A stretch of 64,000 nucleotides of DNA from Trametes villosa (Eukaryota > Basidiomycota > Agaricomycetes > Polyporales > Polyporaceae): contig PUDQ02000003.1 in the NCBI GenBank assembly GCA_002964805.2, positions 2,666,001-2,730,000 on the forward strand, written 5' to 3'. A model generated the notes under the pieces. It was not told the origin of the DNA and ran no database searches. It saw only the letters and a list, made by a program, of their open reading frames with translations. Shown here in pieces: positions 22,753 to 34,652 of the stretch; the stretch's first letter is position 1; every line of letters begins with the position of its first letter. Made by a program: the position numbers and the translations under genes.

Positions 22753-24251
22753 TCAAGGGTCGACCTGGAGGTACGCAACCAAGGCCGCGCCAAGGGCTGC
22801 AAGGACGAACGCGAGGAGCGACTTGGGAGCCACGAGGACGCGAAGGTGAGCCGTTACCGCGGCGTAACCCTGACCGGGAGCTGCGGAGGTAGTCTCAGTA
22901 TGGGGCCCGGCGCTGAACGTTGAACATCGAGGCGTCGGTCCATACCTGAGCCTTGCTCTGTTGCCTTCCACAAGACGCAGGTGGAAGGCGAAGATTCGTT
23001 CATGGCGCCTGCAGCTATGAAGAACTCGTCTCGCTCCTCGCAGTAGTGGGCCTATGGAAAGATACGTGAGTATAGCGATGCGTGCATAACCCCTGTACCG
23101 CACTCACCCCCACTGCTAGGGCCTTGGCACGCCTGGGGATCGGTAGCACATCCATGACCGTAGGTTTAGGCACGCTAGCCTCAGGGACGTTCAGCGCCGG
23201 ACCGGAGGTTACGGTGTCCAGAACGTCCCAGACTCTCAGCTCGCCCGTCGTACTGCCCCCAACGAGTGCGAGGCTCCCATGGATGAAGATGACCTGCTGA
23301 GGTCGCGCGTTCTCGCCCTCGCTGTGGTCGATCGCGCCCAGCATAGCGCCGGTCTTCATGCAGTAGATGAGGAACCCACGAACGCTGTTGCAGATAGCAA
23401 GCCTCATTCCGTCATCTGACAGGCTGGCGCTCGCGCTGTGGTGTTATTAGCTGAGTGCGTACCTCTGGCGCAGTGTAGAGAGTGCTTACATCTGCCCGTT
23501 CGGGATCACGGTCCGGATCTGAGTCCAGTCGCGCGTGTCCAGGAGTCTACAAACGCGTCGTTACATCCCCGCGACATCTGCAAGAAAGACTGGGACTTAC
23601 AGAGCTCCGTGATACATGTAGGTAACAAGAAGGAGGTCCTGGAACTTCGCACTGGATGTCCAGTGAATGCTCGTGACGATTTCGTCGACTGCTTTATTCC
23701 AGCCGGACTTGAGCGGTTCCGGGAGAGCGTTGTCCAGATGAAATCTGCCGGCTTATAGATTGTCAGCATAACGTGCTATGCACATGTCAACTGTACTCAC
23801 TGGACCTGTTCCAACTCCACACGTACAGCTCAGAATGGGCACCGGAGGCGAGACGATTATCACGGGGGTTGAGCGCGAGGCATTCTACAGGATATCCATG
23901 TGCCCAGAACCCTGTTATGGAGGCATCGCTCTGCGTGCTCGTTAGCCTTGAGACGTTATTCGCTACACTGCTACTGGCACTCACCTCGGTGATTCTCATG
24001 AGCGCCATGTTCCCATCCTTCAGCCCACACAGGAGGGCTTCATCCGCCGAGGGCATCCAGACGAGCGATAGAACGGCGCAGTTCCCATCGAAGCTGTGTA
24101 GAAGGCGCGTGGACCCAACGTCCCAGACGCATACTTTGCCGTCCAGGCCAGCAGTGGCGACGTATTTTCCTTCAGGACTGAAGGCCACCTTCGTGATACC
24201 CTTGCTGTGGCCGTTGAGGAGCCTCCCGATTTCCTTGTAGCGTAATCCCAT
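22753..24251 (-). CDS. WD40-repeat protein with C-terminal membrane tail
   Basis: Starts MGLRYKEIGRLLNGHSKGIT at 24,251. Successive exons give WD-type repeats: ITKVAFSPEGKYVATAGLDG then KVCVWDVGS; NCAVLSLVWMPSADEALLCG; GYPVECLALNPRDNRLASGA then ELYVWSWN; DEIVTSIHWTSSAKFQDLLL; SLSDDGMRLAICNSVRGFLI; QQVIFIHGSLALVGGSTTGE then LRVWDVLD. About six blades are visible. The last exon ends SLLAFVLAALGAALVAYLQV-DP, a single hydrophobic segment close to the C-terminus, as in tail-anchored proteins. WD40 propellers are protein-binding scaffolds; the partner is unknown. At least four short introns interrupt the frame. Carried in the 25-kb element. Confidence 0.78.
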
Positions 24252-24976
24252 CGTGGTAGCGGGGACGAGTTTGTGCAGGTAGAAAGATAAATGACTCGAA
24301 GAGCTCACAGAAGAGAATGCAGAGCGTCAGGGAGAGAAGCAGAGGCGTACGGCGGTACTCTTCCACGCTATGTGCCACTCGGCAATGCGACCACGGACAG
24401 ACCGCGTGCACGACGTGCACGCGGTACGCGGTCACATGATCGTGGAGCAAGCATGACCATACAGATCAGATCTGGATCTTGGATTGCTAGCCCAGCACCG
24501 ACCAGCCTCAGGCTCTCCTCCGCACTCCATGTCGTTTGAAACAACTCGGCCTGCAAATGAGAGCCGTTTGAGTATTTCCCAGTACGTCTCCCAGTATCTC
24601 TCAGCAGTCACACTCGGAGACGTCTGTCTACGTGGACTTAAATCAACTAGCTCTCTAGGTTCTCGTGATAAGATTGCGTCGCTATGCGCTCACATCGAGA
24701 GTCAACCTGCCCCGTCGTACCGCCTTTTACTACGCCTACCTTGATGAGGTACACCGAAGCTGCCTGGGTCTGAAGGAGAGACCCAAGTGCTATAAAGCTA
24801 GCCTCTCCGCTCTCGGCACATGCCGCCTGGACAACGGTCTTTATGTCCTCCGAGAGCGTACATGAGCGGCATGGAGCTCCCCAGGTCTCCCCGGTGAGCC
24901 CCTCGCTCTTCGCTCTTCGTTCTTCGCCTTTCTACCTCCCTCGCCATCCTCCCTTGCAAGCTCCATCCCTCGCACA
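24252..24976. other. intergenic region between divergent genes
   Basis: About 0.7 kb between the WD40 gene and the Leu-rich gene, so it should contain both promoters. It includes a near-palindrome around 24,404-24,432 (CGCGTGCACGACGTGCACGCG). Confidence 0.45.
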
Positions 24977-26118
24977 ATGCGCCTCATCACTCGCAAGCAG
25001 CACCTTGACTTCCAGGTGAGCTCGCCTGCCGCGCCTCTCCGCACGTCGTCTGAATAAATATAGGTTGCTCAAAACGCTCAACTTCAAGCCGGAAAGCGCA
25101 TCAGAGCGCCGAGCGATCTGCACTCTCTTTTGGCTCTGGCCACTTTCAGCCCCGCCCATGGCGCCTTCGTCGACAGCCTGGACGTGCTCCTGCGCTCCGC
25201 CTTCCTCACGGCTGCCCTGCGCAGGACTCTGACGCTACTGCCCAACATTACCGACTTCACACTGGTCGCCCCATGCCTTCGGAGCTCCGCCGCTCTGCAC
25301 GGCATACACCTTCCCCAGCTTCAGTTCTTCCGCACCGATCTCCCTCACGGCTTTCTCGTCGGCTTTCTCGAACACCATCCGACCATTACAGAACTGATCC
25401 TTATCGGCGGGGGCGCACATGATACGCTCCACTCATGCCCGCTACAAGCAGTAGACTTTAGCGGACTCACGGATCTCCACGGGCCTGCCTCCTGCGTCTG
25501 CCTTCTCGCCCCACAGGGCCTCTTTCGGCTTACTATGGAGCTTGACGGAGCCGCCTCGGCCGCGTCAAATTCACTGAGCAAGATCACATCTCCCCTTCTC
25601 GCTCTACACACCCTTATCCTCGACATCTACGATGGCGACTGCGACGTCTTGAACGCTGTCGCCGCCGCGTGCCCAGGCGTCCGCAAACTGAAGCTCACCG
25701 AGAGAGCATTGTTCAAGGTGCTTGCCTCGCCGCGTCTGGTATTGGTCGTCGACTAACTGTTGTATAGAATCGCCAATCTCGGGCTCGTCGCGCTTACAAC
25801 GACCCGAACCGCTGGTTCAAGACTCTGAAGAAGCTCCCCGAGCTTGAAGAGATCTTACTGCGTACATCCACCTCGCTCGTGCGCAAGCCCGCGTCTTGGA
25901 AAGAGGAGCGCGCTCTTGTACACAGCTGGACCAACGGTATCCCGCGCTTCGGATCTCGCGCTCACATCAAGCCTCACCCTATGCTGTACCACGTCGGGCT
26001 CTGGTACAGCTGCGGGTCCTCGGGTGGTGGCTGCGTCGCCCATTGGTCGAAGCCGTCTGGGACCTGGGAGCGGACTATCTCCATCGTCAACCCCTCTGCT
26101 GACCAACAATTCATCTAA
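24977..26118 (+). CDS. Leu-rich F-box/LRR-like protein, unknown
   Basis: Exon 1 (MRLITRKQHLDFQ) starts at ATG 24,977. An intron ends TATAG. The main exon begins VAQNAQLQAGKRIRAPSDLH and shows loose leucine-rich spacing (LLPNITDFTLVAPCLRSSAA, HHPTITELILIGGGAHDTLH, LLALHTLILDIYDGDCDVLN, ACPGVRKLKLTERALFK). After another GT-AG intron the last exon runs NRQSRARRAYNDPNRWFKTL ... LPELEEILLRTSTSL and stops at 26,118. Spacing and the 'C-P-x-V-R/K-x-L' lines resemble the LRR part of fungal F-box proteins, but no F-box is seen at the N-terminus. Function unknown; cargo of the 25-kb element. Confidence 0.65.
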
Positions 26119-26516
26119 ACATTGTACGTCCAGTTCACTATCTGCGACGGTTGCATGACATGCTGATGCGCCCGCGCACCCCCAGTGCTTCCCATGTCCG
26201 TACCGTTCTCACCTACGACTACGACGACCCAGACTTCCATATACATGTGTAATATAGTGTGCGACTAATGCCAGTGTATTCCCGGCTGTATCGAGACACC
26301 CGCGTGATCCCCTCCCGGTAGCACCCGCCGTGCAGCGCAGGGAGCGCAAGAGAGCGACAATGGAGCTTCCGGTGTATTATACGCGCCATGGTACGGTGCA
26401 AGCAAGCTGTACAAAGAGCCTTGACGCACTCAGGCGCGAAGTACATAAGCATGGAAGTGCGCCCAAGAGCTACCTTCGCTCCCCCTTCCTCTTCACAGCA
26501 GCGCTTGCGCCACATA
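26119..26516. other. spacer, no gene supported
   Basis: About 0.4 kb between two plus-strand genes, likely 3' untranslated region and promoter. Confidence 0.4.
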
Positions 26517-28633
26517 ATGTCGAGAGCGTGCTCGCCAACCCTATCTCATACACTAGGTGACCCCGGGTCTCCCACTCTACTGTCGTCCGGAATGGGCGGC
26601 TACGCAAATCCGTTCGCACACGTGCGCGGCAGCGCGCCACCTTCGGAAGAAGACCCGGCTGATGACTTCGCCCCCTTCACTCCGCCCTCTACCGGATTCC
26701 ATACCGAGCTGCCGCGTCTTCCTGAAGATACTTCCACCTCCCCGTCTATATCGTCTGTCTCTACTCTACACAGCTCGCCTGCGGCCACCAGCTCGTCCGG
26801 AGGAAGCGCGCTTGAAGGGCACTCGCTTGAAAGCGCTTGGGTTGATGAGGACTCTGACGAGTCTCTCGAGGGTAACTCGAGGTACGGTCTCGCTGCATAC
26901 AATCTCAAGCCGTGAGCTGATTGTAATATAATCAGAAAACTGGTCCTGGAGACCTGGCAAAGCGCGGCGCTCTATTCCGCCATCAATGAGCACGCGGACA
27001 TGCTCTGCTCCAGCGGCGCAACCCTACTTGAGGCCGTAGTCAAACTAGTAAACCATGTGAGCTGCCATCAAGGTTCCACCTTCTACTGAACCTCATAAGT
27101 GCTTTTTAGGAGAACCCGGCTCTTCGTTCTCTTCTAATGGACAACCGCGTGTTGCGCAAAATCGGCGGGGTAGATAATGATATCCGCACGGCTCGGGCTC
27201 TGCTCCAGCGCGGTGACAGTGAGTACTCTCCATCTGCTTTTGCTCTTCAATCAGCTACTTACACTCTGTCGTCGTGCAGTGCGAACTTTGCGCAGGAACG
27301 AAAATCGCGTTACCCGGGACCTACGAACGAAGTTAGCAGCATCCGTGAAGGCCAGCCGCAGGAAGGACAAGCGGATCAACGATCTCGAGAACATGACGCC
27401 TCCTCGTGAATCCCGCGCCCCCGCTCCCGAGGCTATACGCGCCGTCAGCCGCTCTACTAGCAACATCTCGCCCTCGCACAGCAACAAAACCCGTCACCTC
27501 GCTACTACTAGCACGGTCGCTGCTTCCGTCTCCGGGGACACGACATCTGGTACCGCCGGCGTCCGAGCGCTCGCTTCTCCGGCATGTGGACGCGCTGTCT
27601 CTGCTTCACACAGAGACGTTGTATCCCGCCCCACCGAGGACGTATCTACCGCGCTCCAGTCTTCCGTGGAATCTCTGCCCGGTACCGCCGCACTCCCCGT
27701 GCCCAACGCCTTCGCGGTTCCTGCGCTCCACACATTCGCAGTCCTCGCACGCAACGAAGCGGCGCCCCCTGCCCGCAGCGACACCCCTTCCCCTGCTCTC
27801 ACCCCTCGTACTGTCTACAACGACGAGGGCGTAGCAGTTGCTACTAGCCAGTCCGTCGTGCACGCCGGAAGTGAGGCCGTGGTACGTCCTGGCGACGTGC
27901 CTAGAGCCCGCCTCAGCGTGGAGCCTGCCGCGCGAACTAGCGGCGACCTTGCCATGGCATGCCCCCAGGATGAGCCCCCTGCGCGCCAGAGCCACGAGCC
28001 TCTCGCGCGCCGGAGCGACGAGCCTCTCGCGCACCGGAGCGACGAGCCTCTCGCGCACCGGAGCGACGAGCCTCTCGCGCACCGGAGCTATGAGTCCGTT
28101 ACTGGCGCTACCGGTGACGCCCACGGCTCCGTTAGCGAACATGTTGAACCTCGGCCGCGAGGTTCTGCGCCGGATAATCAGGACGTTGCCGACGCACGCA
28201 AGACTCTCGTTCGCGGTCTCCTCATGAAGCTGGCTGTGAGTAGATCTTCGGCGCGACGGTGTCGCATGCATGCTCATCCCCAACTTTTCTTAGGATTTCC
28301 TCGAATGGATGATCGCCTCGGTGACATACTGTTTGAAGCGCATCTATTCAGCTGTGGTAAGCTGTTCGCCACAGCGGCCTTTGCCACCTACTGATTTCTG
28401 ATGTTCAGGCCTGGTGCGGACGCTTGCTGGGCTATCTCACCACGAAGGTTCCTACGCGTCAGGTGCTCACGATCATCGCCGTGGTGTCGTCCTTCATGCT
28501 GTTGGCCTGGATAGTCTGGCGCATTCTACCGTCGGACATCCGGGTAACGGGCGAAGAAGGGACAGGTCGCCCGCTGCACAATAGACTGCGTGCGCGCAGG
28601 TCAGGCTGGCGCAATCATCACCCCGTAGTTTGA
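26517..28633 (+). CDS. coiled/disordered protein with C-terminal membrane anchor
   Basis: ATG 26,517 (MSRACSPTLSHTL, then GMGGYANPFAHV). Exons in order: an acidic Ser-rich N-terminus; KLVLETWQSAALYSAINEHA; ENPALRSLLMDNRVLRKIGG; a basic helix (TLRRNENRVTRDLRTKLAAS, RRKDKRINDLENM); a long Ala/Pro/Ser-rich stretch with an 8-aa repeat (SDEPLAHR) near 27,985-28,095; KTLVRGLLMKLA; DFLEWMIASVTYCLKRIYSA; and a tail with one membrane segment (QVLTIIAVVSSFMLLAWIVW) followed by about 40 mostly basic residues to the stop at 28,633. The layout (long rod, membrane segment near the C-terminus) is what an outer-nuclear-membrane or ER anchor looks like, but the end is not a KASH PPPX motif. Unknown function. 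Confidence 0.65.
27985..28095. repeat. 24-bp tandem repeats coding SDEPLAHR
   Basis: About four to five copies of CGGAGCGACGAGCCTCTCGC plus 4 bases in the tail-anchored protein gene; near-identical copies indicate recent expansion. Confidence 0.85.
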
Positions 28634-28799
28634 CATGTATGGTTTATCATCAATCACATTCCTTCTCTGATGCCCTTATCGATCTGCTGATCATATCTGG
28701 TACCTGCGACTTTCGAGGCCGCAGCCAACGACGCTACCGCTTGCTCCCGTCTCGCAGCCCCCTCTCCCCCCGTTCCTCTTCAGTGGCAGCGAAGGCTTC
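28634..28799 (+). promoter_or_regulatory. short region upstream of transposase
   Basis: Only 166 bp separate the stop of the tail-anchored gene from the transposase ATG on the same strand. It carries a pyrimidine-rich run (CCCCCTCTCCCCCCGTTCCT) just before the ATG, typical of fungal transcription starts. Confidence 0.35.
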
Positions 28800-31700
28800 A
28801 TGCCGATCTGTACGTGCAGCGAATGCATCGAGTACAAGTACCCCGACGCCCGCGGCGTCATGCATCAGGGGAAATACCAAAGCGCGCAGAAGAAACACGA
28901 GCATGAGCTCGCCGACAAGCTCAAGGCCGTGGCAGCGAAAGCCCGTGCAAAAGATCAAGCCAACATCGAGAATGGCCTCCTGCTAGCCACCTTAGGAGCT
29001 CCTGACGACCCGCACAAGTCGAGTTTACCTGAGCGCCCGGCTTTGAGGCCCTCAAACGACCGAGATCAGAGCAGTCGCGACGCTTACCTGGTGTGTATAA
29101 GTAGAGTTCCTTCGTTATGCGTCTGCTCATTCAACGGCAACCAGGAGGAACCCCCGGGGGCGCGGGGTCATGTTGCGTCGGTACCTGCGCCTGTGGAACC
29201 GGTGCGGCCAAGCACTCCCACGGACGCAGGCGTACGTGACGTCTCACTCAGAGCATGTGGCAGCTACTGAGTGGATTGCCAATCTAGCGACACGAAGCGG
29301 TCCGCAAGAGACACACCCTCATCTCGACCTTGCAGTCAAACCTCGACCTCCGCTCTCGCACCGTCCCCCGAGACATCGATATCGTATTCAAACCCGTCGA
29401 CGAATTTTCGGACGCGCCCGGAGAGCTCGCAGACGCCGCGGGGAGAAACACCATCTTCACAGCGTACGAGGAATGGATCGACCGCACCTTGACTGAACAC
29501 AACAACCTGCCGCTAGTTGGCGACAAGAACGCGGATAGAAGCTTCGCGGGGCTCCTGAGGACACTCGAGAGAGAGCAGCAGCGCCTGAGCGACATCAAGG
29601 CCCGAGCGTGGAGGAAGAAAATGTGGGCCCAGTTCATCGCAGCTAAAGGAGAGCTTAGCGTGGATCTTCCCGCTATAGCCCCACCTTGTAAGCACGCCAG
29701 TCTTCCTATCGTTCGAGCGAGCAACTGAGTATATTAGCAAATTTTTTCGCTCATCGACGTACCCTCGAGCCATTCCTCATGGCCGCGCTCCTCATGGTGA
29801 CGATCCTGCACACCCTCTCGGCCGTCTCCTTCCCCGCATCTCAGTTCGCCCTTGCCACGCTGAGAGCCGTCGTATTCGGGGCCATCACATGCAACCGGAT
29901 CCTTCCAACGGACTCTGGGGCCCACTCGGATTCAGCGCGCTTGGGGCGCGAGCTCGCTCAATGCATCCCTCTCGACCTTCGTACCGCCATCGACCTCTTG
30001 AAGCTCCAGCCAGACATCGTTCCCTACGCATGCTGCCCGAAATGCTTCGCCACGTACAAGCCCGACGAGGCGAAGCCGGACGATCCAGTCCCTCGGAAAT
30101 GTACGCGCACGGAGGAGGGCGGCTCCCGATGCAACAAGAAGCTCGTCCAAGCTGTGGAGATCAAACCCGTCAAGAAAGGCGAAACCAAGCGAACCGTGTA
30201 CAGGCCTATCAAGACGTACGTCTTCCGGCGGTTCACGTCCTGGCTGGCGGACCTGCTAGCGCGACCGGGGATCGAAGCCGCCATTCTAGAGTCGTGGGCG
30301 CGTCAACCGGACGCAGCTAGGTGCTCCGACATCATGGATTCGCCGACCATCCGTCAGTTCGTCGGCCCCGATGGAGCGACGCTGTTCTCTGTTCAGAAAG
30401 ACGGGTCTATCCACTTGGTTTTCAGTCTCTTCGTCGACTGGTTCAACCCCTTCGGCAACAAGAAGGCGGGTAAATCGCATTCTATCGGCGCGATCTATCT
30501 GGCATGCCTCAACCTCCCACCCCATCTTCGATATCGCCCTGAGAACATCTACTTGGCGGGCATCATCCCGGGACCTAAGGAGCCGAGTCTCGATCAGCTT
30601 AACGAGCTACTACGTCCACTGGTCGATGAGCTGGTCGCCCTCTGGAATCCGGGAGTCTATCTGCTGAAGACGTCGATGAGACCCGCCGGACGTGTTGTAC
30701 GGGCGGCGCTCATCCCGTTAGTCTGCGACCTTCCCGCTCTCCGGAAGACGGCTGGATTCGCATCGCACTCCTCGCGTCGCTTCTGCTCTTTCTGCCCGCT
30801 CACTCTCGACGACATCAACAACGTCGAGCGCTCGACGTGGCCCAAGCCGCGTACGTGGCAGGAACATATCGATATCGCAGACGAATGGAAGGACGCGCCG
30901 TCCGACGCCTCGCGTGACGACGTCTTTACTAGCCACGGGATACGGTGGTCGGAGCTCCTGCGCCTCCCCTACTGGGATCCTACTCGGTATGCAGTGCTCG
31001 ACGTCATGCACAATCTCTTCCTCGGCGAGGTCCATCATCACTGCAGGCGGGTCTGGGGCTTGGACGTGGTGAAGGACAAGCAGCCCCCCGCTCCGAAGAC
31101 TGCGTTACACACACCTGAGCAGCAGCAGAAGAACCTGGACAAGGTGCTCGCTGCTACGTGCGCCAGGGCGCTAAAGACACTCTCCGGTATTCGCAAGGAC
31201 TATCTCTCCGCGGTGGCAAGATTCAATCACGCCATCGGCCAGACAAGCGTAGATCTCACCAAGCACGAGCTCGCAACAGCACTGTTGGAATGGGTGAGCA
31301 TCTTCCTTACCAAGATCGACTCCAATCTTAGACGGTTTGCCCGCGTACAGGCAGGGAAAAACGATCCGGTGACGCTCCGCATTCCCCCAGTGCTCAACGA
31401 GCCCGTCGCCAGGTTCCGTCTCCCCGCCGACGAAGCTCCGAAGGAGGCTTCGCCATACGACATCTTCACGAAGGAGGTGCTCGAGGAGGTCCGGTCGGAC
31501 ATCGCCTCCGCGATATTCCCAAGCTGGCTCGAGAAACCTCCGTCGAACTTCGGCAGCCCTGCACACGGGAAGCTCAAAGCGGACCACTGGCGTACGGTAG
31601 CTACCGTGAATCTGGTCATCACCCTCGTGCGCCTCTGGGGCTCCGCCGGCGCGTCTGCGGAGGAGACAGCTGTCCTCGAGAATTTCATACACCTCGTTTC

Positions 31701-32800
31701 GGCTGTTGACCTAGCCAGTCGCCGGAATATGACAGTTCAACGTGCCGCCTCCTACGACGCCCACATGGAAGCCTACCTGCGCGGATTACGTACCCTTTAC
31801 GACCACAAGCTCGTTCCCAACCACCATCTGTCCCTGCACTTGCGTCCTTTACTGGAGGCTTTTGGTCCCGTCCACGGTTGGTGGGCATTCCCTTTCGAAC
31901 GGTACAACGGCATCCTTCAGCGCATGAACACGAACTCGAGAACAGGTGAATTACGGTTTCACGTTCGCGTTTTAGCATGCCATGTTCTGATAAATCTGTT
32001 GCAGAGGATATGCCAGGAACCTTCATGCGATGTTGGTACATTGGCGCCAATCTCCGTTGGCTCATGCGCTCGACAGAATGGCCAGACGATCCCATCTACG
32101 CCGATATGCTGCGGACGTACGAGACCGCGTTCCGCGACCGCGTTCAAGGGACGCGTATCACCGACATACTCAGCCTTCTCGACGCCCACCCATCCCCTGT
32201 GTTCAGCTACGAGCGGAAGCGGGAGACGAAGCTGGCGGGGGATGTCTATGACGACCTCCTGTCGCTCATCAACCGTACAAGCCCCACGCCTTTCCGGTCC
32301 ATGTTCGACACTTCATCCGCTGCACTACAACGTCTTGCTCCCACAGGGCAGCTAGTACCCAGTCTCGAGCATCACGGCATCCGCTTTGCAACCCACGCTG
32401 CCGGCGTGCGTGACTCCTACATAACATTCCGCTCCGGGGCCAGCGCGGTCTTCGCGGGGCAGATATCGCAGATTTTCTATCACCAGCGGGATGAGGGTGG
32501 GGTTCTGACCATTCAGCCGTACCTCGTCGTCAACACGTTCAAGTCCTTGAGCGAGGAGCACGCCCTCCTCGACCCCTACCGGAAATTCGAAGACCTGAAC
32601 GCCCACCTGGTGTACAAGGACTTCGACGCCCGCCCACAGGTCGTCTCGCTCGACAGTGTGGTGGCCCACTTTGCCTACTACGAGTACAAACCGAAGGGGA
32701 TCGGTAGGGACTGCGTTGTCGTCAAATCCTTGGATAGGGTGAGTTCCTCTGTCTATCTAGCCTATCGCGATGCTAACGAGGCTCTGTCAACCAGTCATAA
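28800..32800 (+). CDS. Plavaka/CACTA (Tnp2-like) transposase, apparently intact
   Basis: Six exons join in phase: 28800-29090, 29145-29231, 29288-29687, 29738-31945, 32005-32738 and 32795-32800. That is 3,726 nt, 1,241 aa, with no stop or frameshift. The N-terminus starts MPICTCSECIEYK, the short Cys cluster usual for these proteins. Next come a helical part (FAGLLRTLEREQQRLSDIKA), hydrophobic LHTLSAVSFPASQFALATLR, and a second Cys cluster (YACCPKCFATY ... C ... RCNKK). The RNase-H-like core includes LVFSLFVDWFNPFGNKKAGK, the acidic DGxxxxxxxxVDWFNP region, FCSFCPL, and YAVLDVMHNLFLGEVHHHCR, a hallmark of Plavaka/Tnp2 proteins. The PVHGWWAFPFERYNGILQR block follows. It would cut and paste the 25-kb element. 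The intact frame plus matched TIRs make the element a candidate autonomous transposon. Confidence 0.92.
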
Positions 32801-33174
32801 GCAGATATATTGTACGTTTGCATGTGTATGATAGTCCCACTTCGCGATGTTCTATCTCGTGCGCTAGCGTGGTTCTTTCTCGTCGTGTTTTCTCGCCTCC
32901 CACTTCCAGATCCAGACTCCCCCGGGCTCCACCTTGCCTCCTGCCTGCACTTCCGCGGCGCGAACCAACACCCTAACGGCCGGCCTTCTCCCGAGCGGAC
33001 CTTTACCTATATACTGTGAGTACCATCCCAGTTTTCGCAACTTCATCCTGCAGCCACCCCTTGCGCACTCCCGCTCTCGCTCGCTGATGCTCTCAGTAGC
33101 CCCCGTCACGCGCCCTCTACTTGCGTCATGGGACGCGAAGAGGGCGAAGGGCGGGCGGTGAGAGTACCGCGAGC
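32801..33174. other. 3' flank of transposase up to right TIR
   Basis: About 370 bp, likely the transposase 3' untranslated region; no gene seen. Confidence 0.45.
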
Positions 33175-34649
33175 AGTGAGAGACACTAAGACTGCGAGCG
33201 CGCGACTGCGCGGAGCTTCCGGCGAGCGAGAGCGTTGCGAAGAGGCGGCGAGAGGTGGTCCTGGGCTGGGCGTGCCCTACAGTGAGTACGACGTGAATGG
33301 CGCGAGGAGCGCGAGGGGCGCCGTGGAGAGCGCGAGGGGCGCCGTGGAGAGCGCGAGGGGCGCCGTGGAGAGCGCGAAGTGCGAGAGGCGCGAGGAGAGC
33401 GCGGCGCGAGGAGAGCGCGGCGCGAGGAGAGCGCGGTGCGAGGAGAGCGCGGCGCGAGGAGAGCGCGGCGGGCGCGTCTAGCGGCACCCGTAGAACGAGA
33501 CCGAGCGCGTGTCGTGCACTACACGCAGAGCGGTACGGTCCTGAGAGGTGCGGGGTGCGGGGAGTTACTGCTACGAAGAGAGCGTGGGTGGAGGGAGTAG
33601 AGCTCGAGGCGAGTATAGCGCGGGGAGCACGAGGGGCGGGGATGGCTGAGCGCGAGGCGATTATAGCGCGGGGAGCGCGAGGGGCGGGGGGCAGGCACGG
33701 TGTGTCGATGTCTTCCGTACGCGCACCGCGAGGTGGAGACCGGGGCGGGCAGCGCGAGGCGAAACTAGGTGTCCGGTGTGCCCGGTGTGCCCGCGAGCGG
33801 CGGGTCGCGCGAGAGGTTGGTGGCGAGGGGGGGCATGCGACCGGAGCGAAGCTTTCCAGGGCTCTGGAGAGGCCGAAGGGCTATGAGAGGCTCTAGGGGC
33901 GCCATAGTGCGCGCGCGAGCTACATGGTGCGCCAAAGAGCCCCTGCGACGCCCCAGGGAGCGCCAGGATGCGCCAGAGAGCCCCCCGGCGCGCCAGAGAG
34001 CCCCCCGGCGCGCCAAGGAGCCCCGCGGCGCTCCAAAGAGCTCCTCTACCCGTGTCAGTAGCCTGGAAATTTAACATATCACATACATACCTCAGCGGTA
34101 TCGCGCGGCGTGACAGTTTGAATATCCTTTATGTTCGGATACGCTTGCGACACTCATAATATCGCGAGCATATCATGACCTTTGTATTGTTCTTGACATC
34201 TAGAAAGTCATCCCCCGTTTAGCCAAGCAGGAAATACTAGATGACAATGAGATTCTACCTCGCGCGACATTTCTGGTTAACAAACGGTGTTGTACGCCCC
34301 GACATGCGCAAGATACGATGAGTATCCAGGCTGTATCTTGCGCCTTTGAATAAGAAGTTCATTGGAACAGGGATCTTGTCAATGCGCGTTGCGCGGTATG
34401 CGAAAGAAACGAAGCATTCCAATAGCATTCCATTAACGAGCGTGCTGTAAGGACATCACAAAGCCATTCTAAATGTTATTAGCATGCCTTGCACAAGGGC
34501 TAGTCTTCGCTCCTAAGGATTAGACATCGCATAGACATTCGGAAAGACCGGCGTTCTGACTGCTGTTAGGACATTACTAGACCGCTTATAATTTGCTTCA
34601 CGTTCCCGCTCTTAGTCAGGGGACATGATATCGTCCGATGTTTGCCGTG
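33175..34649 (-). repeat. Plavaka-like element, right TIR (1,475 bp)
   Basis: Reverse complement of 9367-10,841 with no net indel along its length; ends GATGTTTGCCGTG, followed by the duplicated CAC. Confidence 0.93.
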
Positions 34650-34652
34650 CAC
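34650..34652. repeat. 3-bp target duplication (CAC), right
   Basis: Second copy of the CAC flanking the 25-kb element; after it the KDZ TIR resumes with CCGCGCCATCAC. Confidence 0.88.

Larger units (their letters stand above)
9367..34649. mobile_element. 25.3-kb Plavaka/CACTA-like transposon with cargo genes
   Basis: Begins CACGGCAAACATCGGACGAT and ends with its reverse complement. The TIRs are 1,475 bp each (9367-10,841 and 33,175-34,649). Paired positions always sum to 44,016, so there is not one net indel across the whole repeat, pointing to recent insertion. It is inserted in the left TIR of the KDZ element with a CAC duplication, and the host TIR resumes exactly. It holds a complete Tnp2/Plavaka-type transposase (28.8-32.8 kb, plus), a probable accessory protein gene (13.2-17.1 kb, minus), and eight further gene models. 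CACTA elements of plants and fungi are usually 5-15 kb, so this one is large because of the roughly 18 kb between the left TIR and the transposase. Confidence 0.92.
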
